Counted from the first letter of the stretch, positions 5,618 to 12,902 are shown. The stretch is 15,963 nt of DNA from UBA4664 sp038244585 (GCA_038244585.1 JBBRTI010000018.1:1-15963), one strand, 5' to 3'. Numbers and translations: made by a program. The notes: a model not told the origin generated them from the sequence alone.

Positions 5618-6499
5618 ATGGCTGAACTACCTGTATTTGAGCGCCAGGCCGAGGACCCGCTTTACGAAAAAGTCCTCTGGAACCGTCCGGTTTCCCGATT
5701 GGGGGCCGGTCGGTTGCTGTTGCCCGGAGGGCACAGTGGCGAATTCAGCCTAGTGACCGCAATCCACCAAGTCACGGAGGCCAGCGGTGCGGGGGAGTGC
5801 GTCGCAGCGCTTCCGGACAGCCTGGTAAAGATGCTCGGTGGCGCGCCCGGAACCACCTTCCTCGCCTCAAGCCCGTCAGGATCGCTGGGGCGAGAAGCTT
5901 TGGCTCGTCTGCTTGAACTCAGCGATGACGCAGACGCAGTCCTCATCGGCGCCAACCTATCGAACAACAGCCTGACAACGATCTTATTTGAACGCTTCAT
6001 GTCGGAATCAGGTCGTCCGGTCATCGCCTTCGCCGACGCTTTGATCAGCCTCCAACACGACCTCAAGGGCCTGGCGGAACGTCCCGGTAGCCTGCTCATC
6101 GTTACTATGCCGGAAATCTTCAAACTAGCCGCCGCGCTCGGCGTTCGTATTCAGATTCGCGAAGGCGGGGGCCTGCTCAACAAACTCGAGATTATCCGCG
6201 ACGTGGCAGCTGCCTCACAGTGCGACTATGTCGTCTACGGCAGCGAAATCGTTATCAGCGTCGGTGGCAAGCTGGGCGTATCGGTCGTCAACTACCGGTT
6301 GGGGCAGCTGCCCGCACTCTACTACGGCACGTTGAGCGTTTTCTGGATACAGAACCCACAGCAACGTTATGAAGGCCTTATGACTGGCGCTTACGTGCTG
6401 GGACAAGTGAGTGAACGGATATTCAGCGACCCCAAGCGCCGCCCGTCGTTGAATGACGGTACTGCCGCCCTGCGCACGTTTCTAAATGAATCGTTCTAA
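5618..6499 (+). CDS. Degenerate ribokinase-fold protein, distantly like NAD(P)HX dehydratase (NnrD/YjeF C-terminal domain)
   Basis: 293 residues, soluble, no signal peptide. The order of segments recalls the ADP/ATP-dependent NAD(P)H-hydrate dehydratase family: PGGHSGEFSLVTAIHQV with a following GAGE (36-60, like GGS..Y.GA..LA.....GAG), ADAVLIGANLSNNSLT (105-120, like aDavviGPGLg), PVIAFADALISL (134-145, like the DADAL segment), and LLIVTMPEIFKLAAALG (159-175, like the TPHpGEf..L. segment). The expected catalytic N-x-G-T-G-D motif is not found: the matching place reads YYGTLSVF (about 236-243) with no Asp. There is no N-terminal epimerase domain. So either the activity is lost or changed, or the resemblance is misleading. 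The start codon appears leaderless. It is convergent with the sortase gene, with a 3-base gap. Confidence 0.6.
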   Translation: MAELPVFERQAEDPLYEKVLWNRPVSRLGAGRLLLPGGHSGEFSLVTAIHQVTEASGAGECVAALPDSLVKMLGGAPGTTFLASSPSGSLGREALARLLELSDDADAVLIGANLSNNSLTTILFERFMSESGRPVIAFADALISLQHDLKGLAERPGSLLIVTMPEIFKLAAALGVRIQIREGGGLLNKLEIIRDVAAASQCDYVVYGSEIVISVGGKLGVSVVNYRLGQLPALYYGTLSVFWIQNPQQRYEGLMTGAYVLGQVSERIFSDPKRRPSLNDGTAALRTFLNESF

Positions 6500-6502
6500 G
6501 TG

Positions 6503-7570
6503 CTATTTGGCGGCGGGCAATTGGCCGGCTGCAGGGGTAGTACTAGCCTGAGGCACAGCGCTGCCACCTGAGGAGAACAGGCTGGCGATACCGTTTATTA
6601 CCCCGGCCACCGCATTGCTCACACTATTTAGGAATCCGGTCGGTGCGCCAGGCAATGCTGGTTTTGAGGCGGTCTGGTCGGGAGTGGCAGCAATGGCATT
6701 CTGTGCTGGTAACGGATCTACCTGTTTGGCGGTGACGATAAGCCGCTTGAGGGACGTCCCAGGCGGAGTACAGGTGATGAGCGTCAATGTCGGTTCAGCG
6801 GTAGGGTTGAGGACGCTGACATCGGTCGGTGCGACCACCTTAGTACCTGTAACCTCGTAGATATAACGGCGGGACTGATAGTCGACACTGAGGCGGTCGC
6901 CGGGTGCTAGTTTATCCAATAAGCCGAAGATGAATTTATAATTGCCCGGCTCCCACCAGTCGTTGGACGAGTGCCCGAAGATGACGCTATTGCCCGGTTG
7001 ACCAGGAAACGGCGTGTTTCCATAATGTACGACGCCGGACTCGAGCGCCTTTTGGACGCTGGCCTCGGCGATGGTTGGCTCATAGACCACCGGCGCGAAA
7101 ACGTTGATCTTAGGAATACTAATTGTCGGATCGCCAGGAATCATGCTGGCGGCAGCGGCCTGTGGCGCAGGTGCAGGCTTGTCGAACATATATTGCAACT
7201 GGGTGAAGATTACCGGCGACTTCATCAGGACAACCAAGAGAAGGAACACGCCGGCCGCCGTCATGAGCGGGCGCACGGCCGATGGGAGTGCCCGCCCTCC
7301 AACCTTGATACCCGCAGCCTTGACCGACAAAGCCGGCTTGGTACTGGCTACTTGGTCAGCCAGGCGCAAGCGATCGGTTTCGAGCTGAGCGGGAGCCAGC
7401 GCCGGGGCGGCATGAGCGTCGACCAGCTCGGACGGCTCACCAATGCGCGAGATCTTCTCCCGAGCGATTGCGGCCGCCTCCGGATGATTGGCAGCTTCAA
7501 GCTCCGCCATCGGTAGCTCACGGCCCCGGCGTAAAGGTGAAATATTGAGAGTGTCGAAAGATGAGCTCAT
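6503..7570 (-). CDS. Sortase (transpeptidase) with long N- and C-terminal extensions
   Basis: Cysteine transpeptidase that cleaves sorting signals and attaches proteins to the cell surface. The start at 7568-7570 has AGGA 8 bases upstream; the frame extends to 7624 but without support. The 355-residue protein has about 100 cytoplasmic residues, one membrane helix (about 101-121, type II), and a sortase beta-barrel from about 147 to 284. The catalytic set is visible: His in FGHSS (H200), Cys in TLITCTPPG (C267), Arg in SLKRLIV (R276). The TLxTC signature and lack of other domains fit the class D/E group, but I cannot fix the class. The last 70 residues are rich in Ala, Pro and Ser with a weakly hydrophobic stretch. 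No LPxTG-type substrate is encoded in this window. The gene is divergent from the tRNA. Confidence 0.9.
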   Translation of the reverse strand: MSSSFDTLNISPLRRGRELPMAELEAANHPEAAAIAREKISRIGEPSELVDAHAAPALAPAQLETDRLRLADQVASTKPALSVKAAGIKVGGRALPSAVRPLMTAAGVFLLLVVLMKSPVIFTQLQYMFDKPAPAPQAAAASMIPGDPTISIPKINVFAPVVYEPTIAEASVQKALESGVVHYGNTPFPGQPGNSVIFGHSSNDWWEPGNYKFIFGLLDKLAPGDRLSVDYQSRRYIYEVTGTKVVAPTDVSVLNPTAEPTLTLITCTPPGTSLKRLIVTAKQVDPLPAQNAIAATPDQTASKPALPGAPTGFLNSVSNAVAGVINGIASLFSSGGSAVPQASTTPAAGQLPAAK

Positions 7571-7595
7571 TGGGCTATTCCTGAAGACTATTATT

Positions 7596-7624
7596 ATGAT
7601 AATCTTGCTACGTGCTTTTACCAA
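7596..7624 (-). promoter_or_regulatory. Putative sortase promoter
   Basis: Minus strand: TTGGTA (7624-7619), 17-bp spacer, TATCAT (7601-7596). Transcription would start near 7589, leaving a leader of about 19 bases that carries AGGA. The -10 sits in an AT-rich near-palindrome (7590-7603) that could also serve a plus-strand promoter. Confidence 0.45.
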
Positions 7625-7633
7625 GCAAAGACG

Positions 7634-7639
7634 TAATAA
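7634..7639 (+). promoter_or_regulatory. Possible -10 element of the tRNA-Leu gene
   Basis: TAATAA at 7634-7639 would start transcription about four bases before the tRNA. I see no matching -35 at normal spacing, so this is tentative; TATGAT at 7595-7600 is an alternative with a longer leader. Confidence 0.25.
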
Positions 7640-7649
7640 ATCGGTACTT

Positions 7650-7735
7650 GCCGCTGTGGTGGAATGGTAGACACAAGGGACTCAAAATCCCTCGGCCTCA
7701 CGGTCATGTCGGTTCAAGTCCGACCAGCGGTACCA
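7650..7735 (+). tRNA. tRNA-Leu(CAA), class II, CCA encoded
   Basis: The full cloverleaf is visible. The acceptor is GCCGCTG (7650-7656) with CAGCGGT (7725-7731), including a G1-U72 wobble, discriminator A, and genome-encoded CCA at 7733-7735. The D stem is GTG/CAC. The anticodon stem AGGGA/TCCCT surrounds the loop CTCAAAA, giving anticodon CAA at 7683-7685 for UUG leucine codons. A 15-base variable arm (7693-7707) can form a short stem, as expected for class II. The T stem is GTCGG/CCGAC with loop TTCAAGT. A hairpin follows downstream. Confidence 0.97.
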
Positions 7736-7752
7736 GATAAGTTCAAACTAAG

Positions 7753-7780
7753 ATAACGGCTCTGTAGGGCCGTTATTTGC
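7753..7780 (+). terminator. Hairpin terminator after tRNA-Leu
   Basis: ATAACGGC (7753-7760) pairs with GCCGTTAT (7769-7776) around an 8-base loop, followed by TT. It lies 17 bases after the tRNA CCA. The U-run is short, so termination may be partial. Confidence 0.65.
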
Positions 7781-7849
7781 GTTAATCAAATTATGGGTAA
7801 CAAGTCGTAAAATCATGTATCATAAGCAGTATATATTTCAACGAACGGC

Positions 7850-7865
7850 TCAGCCAGCTGACTGA
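7850..7865. promoter_or_regulatory. Palindrome upstream of the voltage-sensor-like gene
   Basis: TCAGCCAGCTGACTGA is a 16-bp dyad with 7 of 8 positions symmetric, ending 10 bases before the ATG at 7876. It is a plausible operator; the function is not shown. Confidence 0.3.
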
Positions 7866-7875
7866 ACATAAGTTT

Positions 7876-8262
7876 ATGAGCAAGAGAACTACAACCAAAA
7901 AGACACGGCCTAATTCAATGCTCGTCAAAGAAGTCGTTATGGCTCTGTTGGCGCTATTAAGCGTTTATTTTGTGTATTACGAATTCGCTTACGCACCTGA
8001 AGCTGCGACTAAAGAACTGATCGGCATCTTCGATATGGGCGTGGCCTTAATATTTTTGGCCGACTTTAGCTTTTACTTTATTAAGGCACGATACAAGATG
8101 GCCTACCTGCGGTCTCATTGGTACCTACTTCTCGCTTCTATCCCAATAGCCAATAATTGGGCTGATTTATTGCGCGCTCTCAGACTACTGGAACTGGTTA
8201 GATTGGTGCGAGCAGGAGAGCATCTCTCGTACATCATGCATTCGACCAGAAAGTCCGATTAA
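7876..8262 (+). CDS. Standalone voltage-sensor-like (S1-S4) membrane protein
   Basis: 128 residues that look like only the sensor half of a bacterial 6-helix voltage-gated ion channel. S1 is about 17-38. S2 is about 47-70 with acidic D53 and D63. S3 is about 80-91 and shows the family-like LRSHWYLLLASIP, though without the usual Asp. S4 is about 97-113 with arginines at three-residue spacing (R100, R103, R109, R112) and E106 in the gap. After S4 only 15 residues follow. There is no S5-S6 and no TVGYG filter in this or any nearby frame. The stop is TAA, so the end is not caused by a recoded TGA. No clear Shine-Dalgarno is seen. It could be a proton-channel-like sensor, a regulatory subunit or a truncated channel. 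The sequence looks more AT-rich than its neighbours. Confidence 0.7.
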   Translation: MSKRTTTKKTRPNSMLVKEVVMALLALLSVYFVYYEFAYAPEAATKELIGIFDMGVALIFLADFSFYFIKARYKMAYLRSHWYLLLASIPIANNWADLLRALRLLELVRLVRAGEHLSYIMHSTRKSD

Positions 8263-8274
8263 CGGGCGTTCAAT

Positions 8275-9675
8275 CTAGGTCTTAATGAAGATCTGAACCA
8301 ACTTTACGGTAGAATCGACGACTTTGAAGCTGATAATAGACTTGAGGTCACTGGTGGAATAAGACGGCAGCGTCTCGCTGACGGCCCCCATATCTACCTG
8401 GTTGGCGCCGTCAAACTCGCTCCAGATCAGCCGGCCGGAGCGGTTTATCAGGAGGTGGAAGTTGTCGAACCAAGTCATGGTAGTGATTGCCCCTGCGCTT
8501 GCCGGGAAGTCGTAGACCACTGTCTTGTTATCGATATCGCTGCGCTCAAGATCATAAGTTTTGACGGCCGTTGCCGAGCGGTATACGGCCAGGTGCCCAT
8601 CGGGTGAAAATGACGTCAGGGCCACGTCGCGAGCAATAACCTTTGAGACCGGGTTGGCATCATAGATACCTGAATACAAGGTTCCGATACCTGTCTTGGA
8701 CGGCACTACCGACAGATAATCCTGGTTGTTGTACCGGGTGGCGTCGATGGAGTAGAAATCGCTCTCCGGCAGGGCTTGTATAAGTTCCTGCGTGCTGCCT
8801 CGTCCGTCGGTGCTCCACAAGGTGCGGCCAAGGTCGGTCATCTGGACATACAGGATACGGTTGTCGACGATAACAAATTGGGATACCTTGTCGGCCAGAA
8901 CTCCGGAGACGCTCCTTGAACCGATATCCAGGCGCCTTAGACCATCCGGTGAAATCCAGTACATTTGCTGCCAGTTGGTGCCGCTGAATTTGATACCGGT
9001 CAGATTAAAGCCGTAATCGGCGGTCAAGTTAGTAGGCTCGCCGCCGCTTGCCGCCGCCAGACGATGTGTCACGACGTCGCCAACCTTCGAAACGATTAAC
9101 AGATGTGAGGCGTCATCAGACCAGGTGACGCTCGTAAGGACTTCGGCTGGAACAGTTTCGGTGGCTGCGCGCGGCAGATATAGACGGACTGGACGCGCAT
9201 TCTGGTTTGAGACGTCGAGCGTATATACTGCGGTTTCCGCACCCCCCGTTATATAGGCCAGGTGATGATGGTCACGCGATATATCCTGTGAACTGATTTG
9301 GGTGTGCGTATCCAGAGTCGTTTCCCGCGGCAACCTAGGTATCAGGTACACATACTGTGCCAGGGAAACCTCCGAGGCAATGACATGTATTATTTTGGTC
9401 CAGGGATAGTAACCGTCCTTGGACAGGCTGATACGGTACGCTCCAGCCTCCACCGACACGCGGTAAGGCGTTTTCTTCTTGAGCAATTTGCCCTCGAGCG
9501 TCACCGGCAGTCCCGAAGGGACAGATTGGATAATTATCAGTCCGGTACGGATAATCTTGTGCTTTTTGAGACTATAAGTGTACCCGTTGCCATAGGCAAC
9601 CAGGCCGGCGGTCAGAGCGATGACGGCAGCTGTCAAAAAGAGATACCCGAAGGCTGTAAGGATGCGTTTAAGCAT
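8275..9675 (-). CDS. PEGA-domain beta-propeller-like membrane-anchored surface protein
   Basis: 466 residues. One N-terminal membrane helix (about 5-29) acts as anchor, so the rest lies outside the cytoplasm. Residues about 45-110 form a PEGA domain (GLIIIQSVPSGLPVTLEGKL ... TPYRVSVEAGAYRISLSKDGYYPW), a surface-protein domain named for its PEGA motif. The remainder, about 120-466, shows repeated blades of WD/TolB-like type such as SSQDISRDHHHLAYIT, TSVTWSDDASHLLIVS, TSFSPDGHLAVYRS and TTMTWFDNFHLLINRSGRLIW. It probably binds a ligand or partner at the surface. It is divergent from the mreB operon across 68 bp. Its own promoter is probably TGA-TATAGT on the minus strand, 14 bases before the ATG, giving a very short leader. 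It ends 12 bases from the stop of the convergent voltage-sensor gene. Confidence 0.85.
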   Translation of the reverse strand: MLKRILTAFGYLFLTAAVIALTAGLVAYGNGYTYSLKKHKIIRTGLIIIQSVPSGLPVTLEGKLLKKKTPYRVSVEAGAYRISLSKDGYYPWTKIIHVIASEVSLAQYVYLIPRLPRETTLDTHTQISSQDISRDHHHLAYITGGAETAVYTLDVSNQNARPVRLYLPRAATETVPAEVLTSVTWSDDASHLLIVSKVGDVVTHRLAAASGGEPTNLTADYGFNLTGIKFSGTNWQQMYWISPDGLRRLDIGSRSVSGVLADKVSQFVIVDNRILYVQMTDLGRTLWSTDGRGSTQELIQALPESDFYSIDATRYNNQDYLSVVPSKTGIGTLYSGIYDANPVSKVIARDVALTSFSPDGHLAVYRSATAVKTYDLERSDIDNKTVVYDFPASAGAITTMTWFDNFHLLINRSGRLIWSEFDGANQVDMGAVSETLPSYSTSDLKSIISFKVVDSTVKLVQIFIKT

Positions 9676-9703
9676 AATAGTTCCGTTGCACTATATCACG
9701 CGT

Positions 9704-9731
9704 GCGGTTGCCCTCGCCATAGGGCAACCGC
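9704..9731. promoter_or_regulatory. Perfect 11-bp inverted repeat between the PEGA gene and mreB
   Basis: GCGGTTGCCCT (9704-9714) and AGGGCAACCGC (9721-9731) are exact inverted copies around CGCCAT. The right arm ends one base before the mreB -10 (9732), so the element fills the space of the -35 and spacer. It lies upstream of both divergent genes, so it is not a terminator for either. It is a good candidate operator or activator site controlling one or both transcripts. Confidence 0.65.
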
Positions 9732-9743
9732 TATACTCTGGTT
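9732..9743 (+). promoter_or_regulatory. Putative leaderless promoter of mreB
   Basis: TATACT (9732-9737) ends 6 bases before the ATG at 9744. The intervening CTGGTT has no Shine-Dalgarno. No -35 is recognisable because the inverted repeat occupies that position. Confidence 0.55.
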
Positions 9744-10748
9744 ATGTTTTCCAAACGCATCGCTATCGATCTGGGCACCGCCAACATCCTGATATATGTT
9801 CCTAAACGTGGGATTGTCATCAACGAGCCCAGCGTGGTCGCCATCGATGACCAGAACAAAATCGTGGCTATCGGAGCAGAAGCTAAGGAAATGCTTGGCC
9901 GCACTCCCGATAACATCGTGGCCTCGCGGCCTCTGCGCGACGGAGTGATAGCCGACTACCGCATAACCTCGGCCATGATCCGCCATTACATCGCCAAGGT
10001 CTCCGGTGGCTTCCGCCTGTCCAAACCCGATGTCATGGTGTGCGTGCCGGCCGGTGCCACCTCCACCGAGCGCCGGGCCGTAATCGATGCCACGCTGGCG
10101 GCGGGCGCCAGAGCCGCCTACATCATCCGGGAGCCCGTCGCGGCGGCCATCGGTGCCGGCATTCCGATTGCCTCGGCGGCCGGCAACATGGTTGTGGACA
10201 TCGGCGGCGGAACGACCGAAATTGCCATTTTGAGCTTGGGCGGTGTGGTGGCGCAGCACAGCATCCGGGTCGGCGGCAACCGCTTCGACTCGGCCATCGC
10301 CGATTACATCCGCCGCAAATACGGCCTAGCTATTGGTGATCGGACCGCGGAAGTCATCAAGATGCAGCTCGGCAGCGCCCTGCTGCTGACGCGCGACAAG
10401 ACCATGGAAATCCGCGGCCGTGACATCGTTGCCGGACTGCCCAAAACCATCACCATCCGGGGTAACGAAGTGGCTGAAGCCATTCAGGACGAGCTGGAAA
10501 AGGTAATCCAAGGCATCCGTGTCGTATTGGAGCAGACCCCGCCCGAGTTGTCATCCGACATCATCGACCGTGGCATGGTTCTGACGGGGGGCGGCGCCCT
10601 GTTGGCCAATCTGGACAAGATGCTGACGCAGGTCACCGGCGTCCCTTGTGTCGTGGCTGAAGAGCCGCTACTATGCGTCGCGCGTGGTACCGGCATAGCC
10701 CTGGACAATTTAGAGGAGTACAAACGCAGCCTGGTGGCGGTTAAGTAG
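9744..10748 (+). CDS. mreB: Rod-shape-determining actin homologue MreB
   Basis: ATP-binding bacterial actin that forms membrane filaments guiding envelope synthesis. The 334 residues match the family length. The nucleotide pocket is complete: phosphate-1 DLGTANILIY (9-18), catalytic glutamate in REPVAAAIGAG (E130), phosphate-2 DIGGGTTEIA (152-161), and adenosine motif VLTGGGALL (279-287). The N-terminus is short (MFSKRIAIDLG), without the longer amphipathic leader of E. coli MreB. The usual partners mreC, mreD, rodA and pbp2 are not next to it. Instead it overlaps a polysaccharide polymerase/ligase gene by one base (TAGTG) and appears to be the first gene of a three-gene operon. It may be a specialised paralogue (Mbl-like) or the only copy; the window cannot tell. 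Confidence 0.93.
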   Translation: MFSKRIAIDLGTANILIYVPKRGIVINEPSVVAIDDQNKIVAIGAEAKEMLGRTPDNIVASRPLRDGVIADYRITSAMIRHYIAKVSGGFRLSKPDVMVCVPAGATSTERRAVIDATLAAGARAAYIIREPVAAAIGAGIPIASAAGNMVVDIGGGTTEIAILSLGGVVAQHSIRVGGNRFDSAIADYIRRKYGLAIGDRTAEVIKMQLGSALLLTRDKTMEIRGRDIVAGLPKTITIRGNEVAEAIQDELEKVIQGIRVVLEQTPPELSSDIIDRGMVLTGGGALLANLDKMLTQVTGVPCVVAEEPLLCVARGTGIALDNLEEYKRSLVAVK

Positions 10749-12022
10749 TGGTACGGCGCGCTCGATTGATCCAAGCCGGACTGTTAGCCCTTGTCCTGGT
10801 AATGCCGTTCCATGCCTTCCTCAGTGTTTGGGCGGGCAGCGTGTTCGGGCATCAAGCGCTGATCCAGAGCTGGAAGGAGGTATTGGCAATCATCCTAACG
10901 GTGCTGGCCGTGGCCTTGATTATCAAGCAGCCCGAGAGGCTGCAGCAATTCCGCAATCCATTATTTTACGCTATTGGTGCGTTTGTTATCGTCGCGGCCG
11001 TCGTCACTATCATCGCGCGCCCTAACGTGACGGCCGCTGTCTTCGGCCTTAAGACCGATATCGAATTCTTGGTGCTATTCGGCCTTGCCTATCTCGTTGC
11101 CGACAAACAATTGTCAACTCGCCTTACTAAGATTGTTTTGACAACGGGGGTGATTGTCGCCGTAATTGGCTTGTTGTTGTCCTTTGTCTTGGAGCCGAAT
11201 TTTTTGAAACTCTTCGGTTACGGACCCAACACTATCCTTCCTTTCCGGCTTATCGGGCCGCAGTCATTTGGGATCAGAACACCGTCTACCCTGGGTGGGC
11301 CGAATCAATTCGGGGCCTTCTTGATCCTTCCTCTATGCCTCAGTGTCGCCATGATGATTAAGCGCTGGCGTTGGTGGCAGCCAGCTCTCACGCTGATCTT
11401 GCTCGGAGGAATCGGAGCCAGCTATTCTCGCAGCGCCTGGCTCGGCGCGGCCGTCGGAATTTTAGTGATTTTACTCTCACTGGTGAAGACAAAGCGAGTT
11501 CTGCTGGCGCTCAGTATCGCCGTTGTCGCGCTAGCTTCGGCCGCAACGTTGTTATCCTATCGCACGATAAACAACAGCGATTTAAGCTACTACCTGCTTC
11601 ACCAAAGCACCAATGTCGAGTTTTCCAGTAATTCGACGACTCAGCACGGTACGGCTTTTTCGGCAGCCATTGCCAGCTTGGCCGCTAATCCCTGGGGCTC
11701 AGGGTTAGGCAGTGCCGGACCAGCTTCGTTCCACGGCGGGCCTGCCAATATTCCCGAGAGCTTTTATCTGCAGTTAGCCCTGGAAACAGGCCTAATTGGT
11801 GTCATGGCATTTTTGGGCATTATTTGTGTTTTAGGTTGGCGATTATTCACTTATCGCCGCCATTCATTAATTGCCCTGGCGCTGTTCGGCGCTTTAGTGG
11901 GTTTGAGCGTTGAAAATCTATTCTTGCACGGCTGGGCCGACTCATCGACAGCGTTCGTATTTTGGATTGTAGCCGGAGCATATCTTGGAACTCAAAAAAA
12001 AGGGACTGATAATGTCGCATAA
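10748..12022 (+). CDS. O-antigen ligase/polymerase-like (Wzy/WaaL family) membrane protein
   Basis: Polytopic membrane protein of 424 residues with about 10-12 hydrophobic helices. It probably polymerises or transfers undecaprenyl-linked glycan at the outer face of the membrane. Family-like places are GASYSRSAWLGAAVG (about 219-233), a long external loop (about 275-330), and ESFYLQLALETGLIGVMAFLG (about 338-358), which matches the H/N-x-x-L-x-x-x-E-x-G-hydrophobic pattern of the Wzy_C/O-antigen ligase family. The start is the GTG at 10748, which shares its G with the mreB stop TAG, implying translational coupling. Its 3' end overlaps the next gene by 11 bases. Polymerase and ligase cannot be separated by sequence alone. 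Confidence 0.85.
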   Translation: MVRRARLIQAGLLALVLVMPFHAFLSVWAGSVFGHQALIQSWKEVLAIILTVLAVALIIKQPERLQQFRNPLFYAIGAFVIVAAVVTIIARPNVTAAVFGLKTDIEFLVLFGLAYLVADKQLSTRLTKIVLTTGVIVAVIGLLLSFVLEPNFLKLFGYGPNTILPFRLIGPQSFGIRTPSTLGGPNQFGAFLILPLCLSVAMMIKRWRWWQPALTLILLGGIGASYSRSAWLGAAVGILVILLSLVKTKRVLLALSIAVVALASAATLLSYRTINNSDLSYYLLHQSTNVEFSSNSTTQHGTAFSAAIASLAANPWGSGLGSAGPASFHGGPANIPESFYLQLALETGLIGVMAFLGIICVLGWRLFTYRRHSLIALALFGALVGLSVENLFLHGWADSSTAFVFWIVAGAYLGTQKKGTDNVA

Positions 12023-12869
12023 CCTGTCACGGCCCGATGTCGACCGCGTCGCTGTTTTGGGCGTCGAGATCGATGCCATCGGTATCAAGGCGGCGATAAC
12101 ATATATCACCGCTGTTGCCGGCCTCAGCGATTCCGCGGCGTGCTACGTGGTCAAGCCGTATGTGGAGTTCCTGGACCGCGCGTCGACTAGGCCTGAGCTG
12201 CAGCGGCTGCTCAACGGCGCCTCATTGTCGCTGCCTGACGGCGTAGCGGCCATCTGGGCCGCCCATTATCTATATGCCGGGCCGCATGGTATCTGGCGGT
12301 TCTGGTGGACGCTTGCCCAAATAGTCCTGGATCCGAAGGCTTTGGTCTGGCCGCTGCCTGAACGCATTGCCGGCATCAACTTCACTCTGCCACTGCTGGA
12401 GGCGGCTGCCCGCAAGGAGCTACGCGTCTTCCTGGTCGGGCAAAATGATACGGCGGCCATCCGCCACACTGCTGATACCCTGATGGGTAGTATTGACGGC
12501 CTGGACGTAGTTGGAACCCGCTCCGGACGTGACATGTCTTCGGCACCGGGCAGCGTCTCGGAGGAATGGATAATTGCTGCGGCGGATCAAATCCGCGACG
12601 CCCGTCCGGATTTAATCCTGGTCGGCATGGGTTTTCCGCTGCAGGAGAGGGTAATTGCGCGCCTCTGCACGCTGTTGCCACACGGAGTCTTTATTGGCGA
12701 AGGCGGCACTTTTGATTACGAAGCCTTCGGCGGCGCCCGGCCCAAAGCTCCGTCCCGCCTGCAGTGGTTAGGCCTAGAATGGGCCTGGCGGCTTCTGCTT
12801 GAACCGCGCCGCCTGCGCCGTCAGTTAGCCGTTCCGCGCTTCATTTGGCGGATTTGGCGGACCCGGTAA
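12012..12869 (+). CDS. WecG/TagA/CpsF family glycosyltransferase (GT26)
   Basis: Transfers a sugar, typically ManNAc or a ManNAc-uronate, onto an undecaprenyl-linked intermediate at the inner face of the membrane. 285 residues from the ATG at 12012; the frame opens at 11985, but AGGGA (12001-12005) sits 6 bases before 12012. Family motifs: YVVKPYVEFLDRA (45-57), the catalytic Asp in SLPDGVA (D76), ERIAGINF (117-124), PDLILVGMGFPLQERVI (199-215), GVFIGEGGTFDYEAFGG (225-241), RPKAPSRLQWLGLEW (243-257) and RLLLEPRRLRR (260-270). The long basic, aromatic C-terminus is the membrane-association appendage. Small departures from consensus occur, for example FPLQE for GaPkQE. It is the last gene of the mreB operon and partner of the preceding ligase/polymerase. 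Confidence 0.92.
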   Translation: MSHNLSRPDVDRVAVLGVEIDAIGIKAAITYITAVAGLSDSAACYVVKPYVEFLDRASTRPELQRLLNGASLSLPDGVAAIWAAHYLYAGPHGIWRFWWTLAQIVLDPKALVWPLPERIAGINFTLPLLEAAARKELRVFLVGQNDTAAIRHTADTLMGSIDGLDVVGTRSGRDMSSAPGSVSEEWIIAAADQIRDARPDLILVGMGFPLQERVIARLCTLLPHGVFIGEGGTFDYEAFGGARPKAPSRLQWLGLEWAWRLLLEPRRLRRQLAVPRFIWRIWRTR

Positions 12870-12902
12870 TACTGCCTGGTGCCAACCTATTTTCATTGAC
12901 CG

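Noticed and set aside
6971..7516. 181-codon plus-strand frame inside the sortase gene
   Set aside because: The minus-strand sortase has full catalytic motifs and a Shine-Dalgarno; this frame is Arg-rich shadow coding without recognisable domains.
7650..7735. tRNA-Leu as an integration site for a mobile element
   Set aside because: I found no second copy of the tRNA 3' end, no integrase and no phage or plasmid genes in the flanking sequence.
9696..10259. 187-codon minus-strand frame opposite mreB
   Set aside because: Gly/His/Asp-rich mirror of the MreB coding sequence; MreB motifs are unambiguous on the plus strand.
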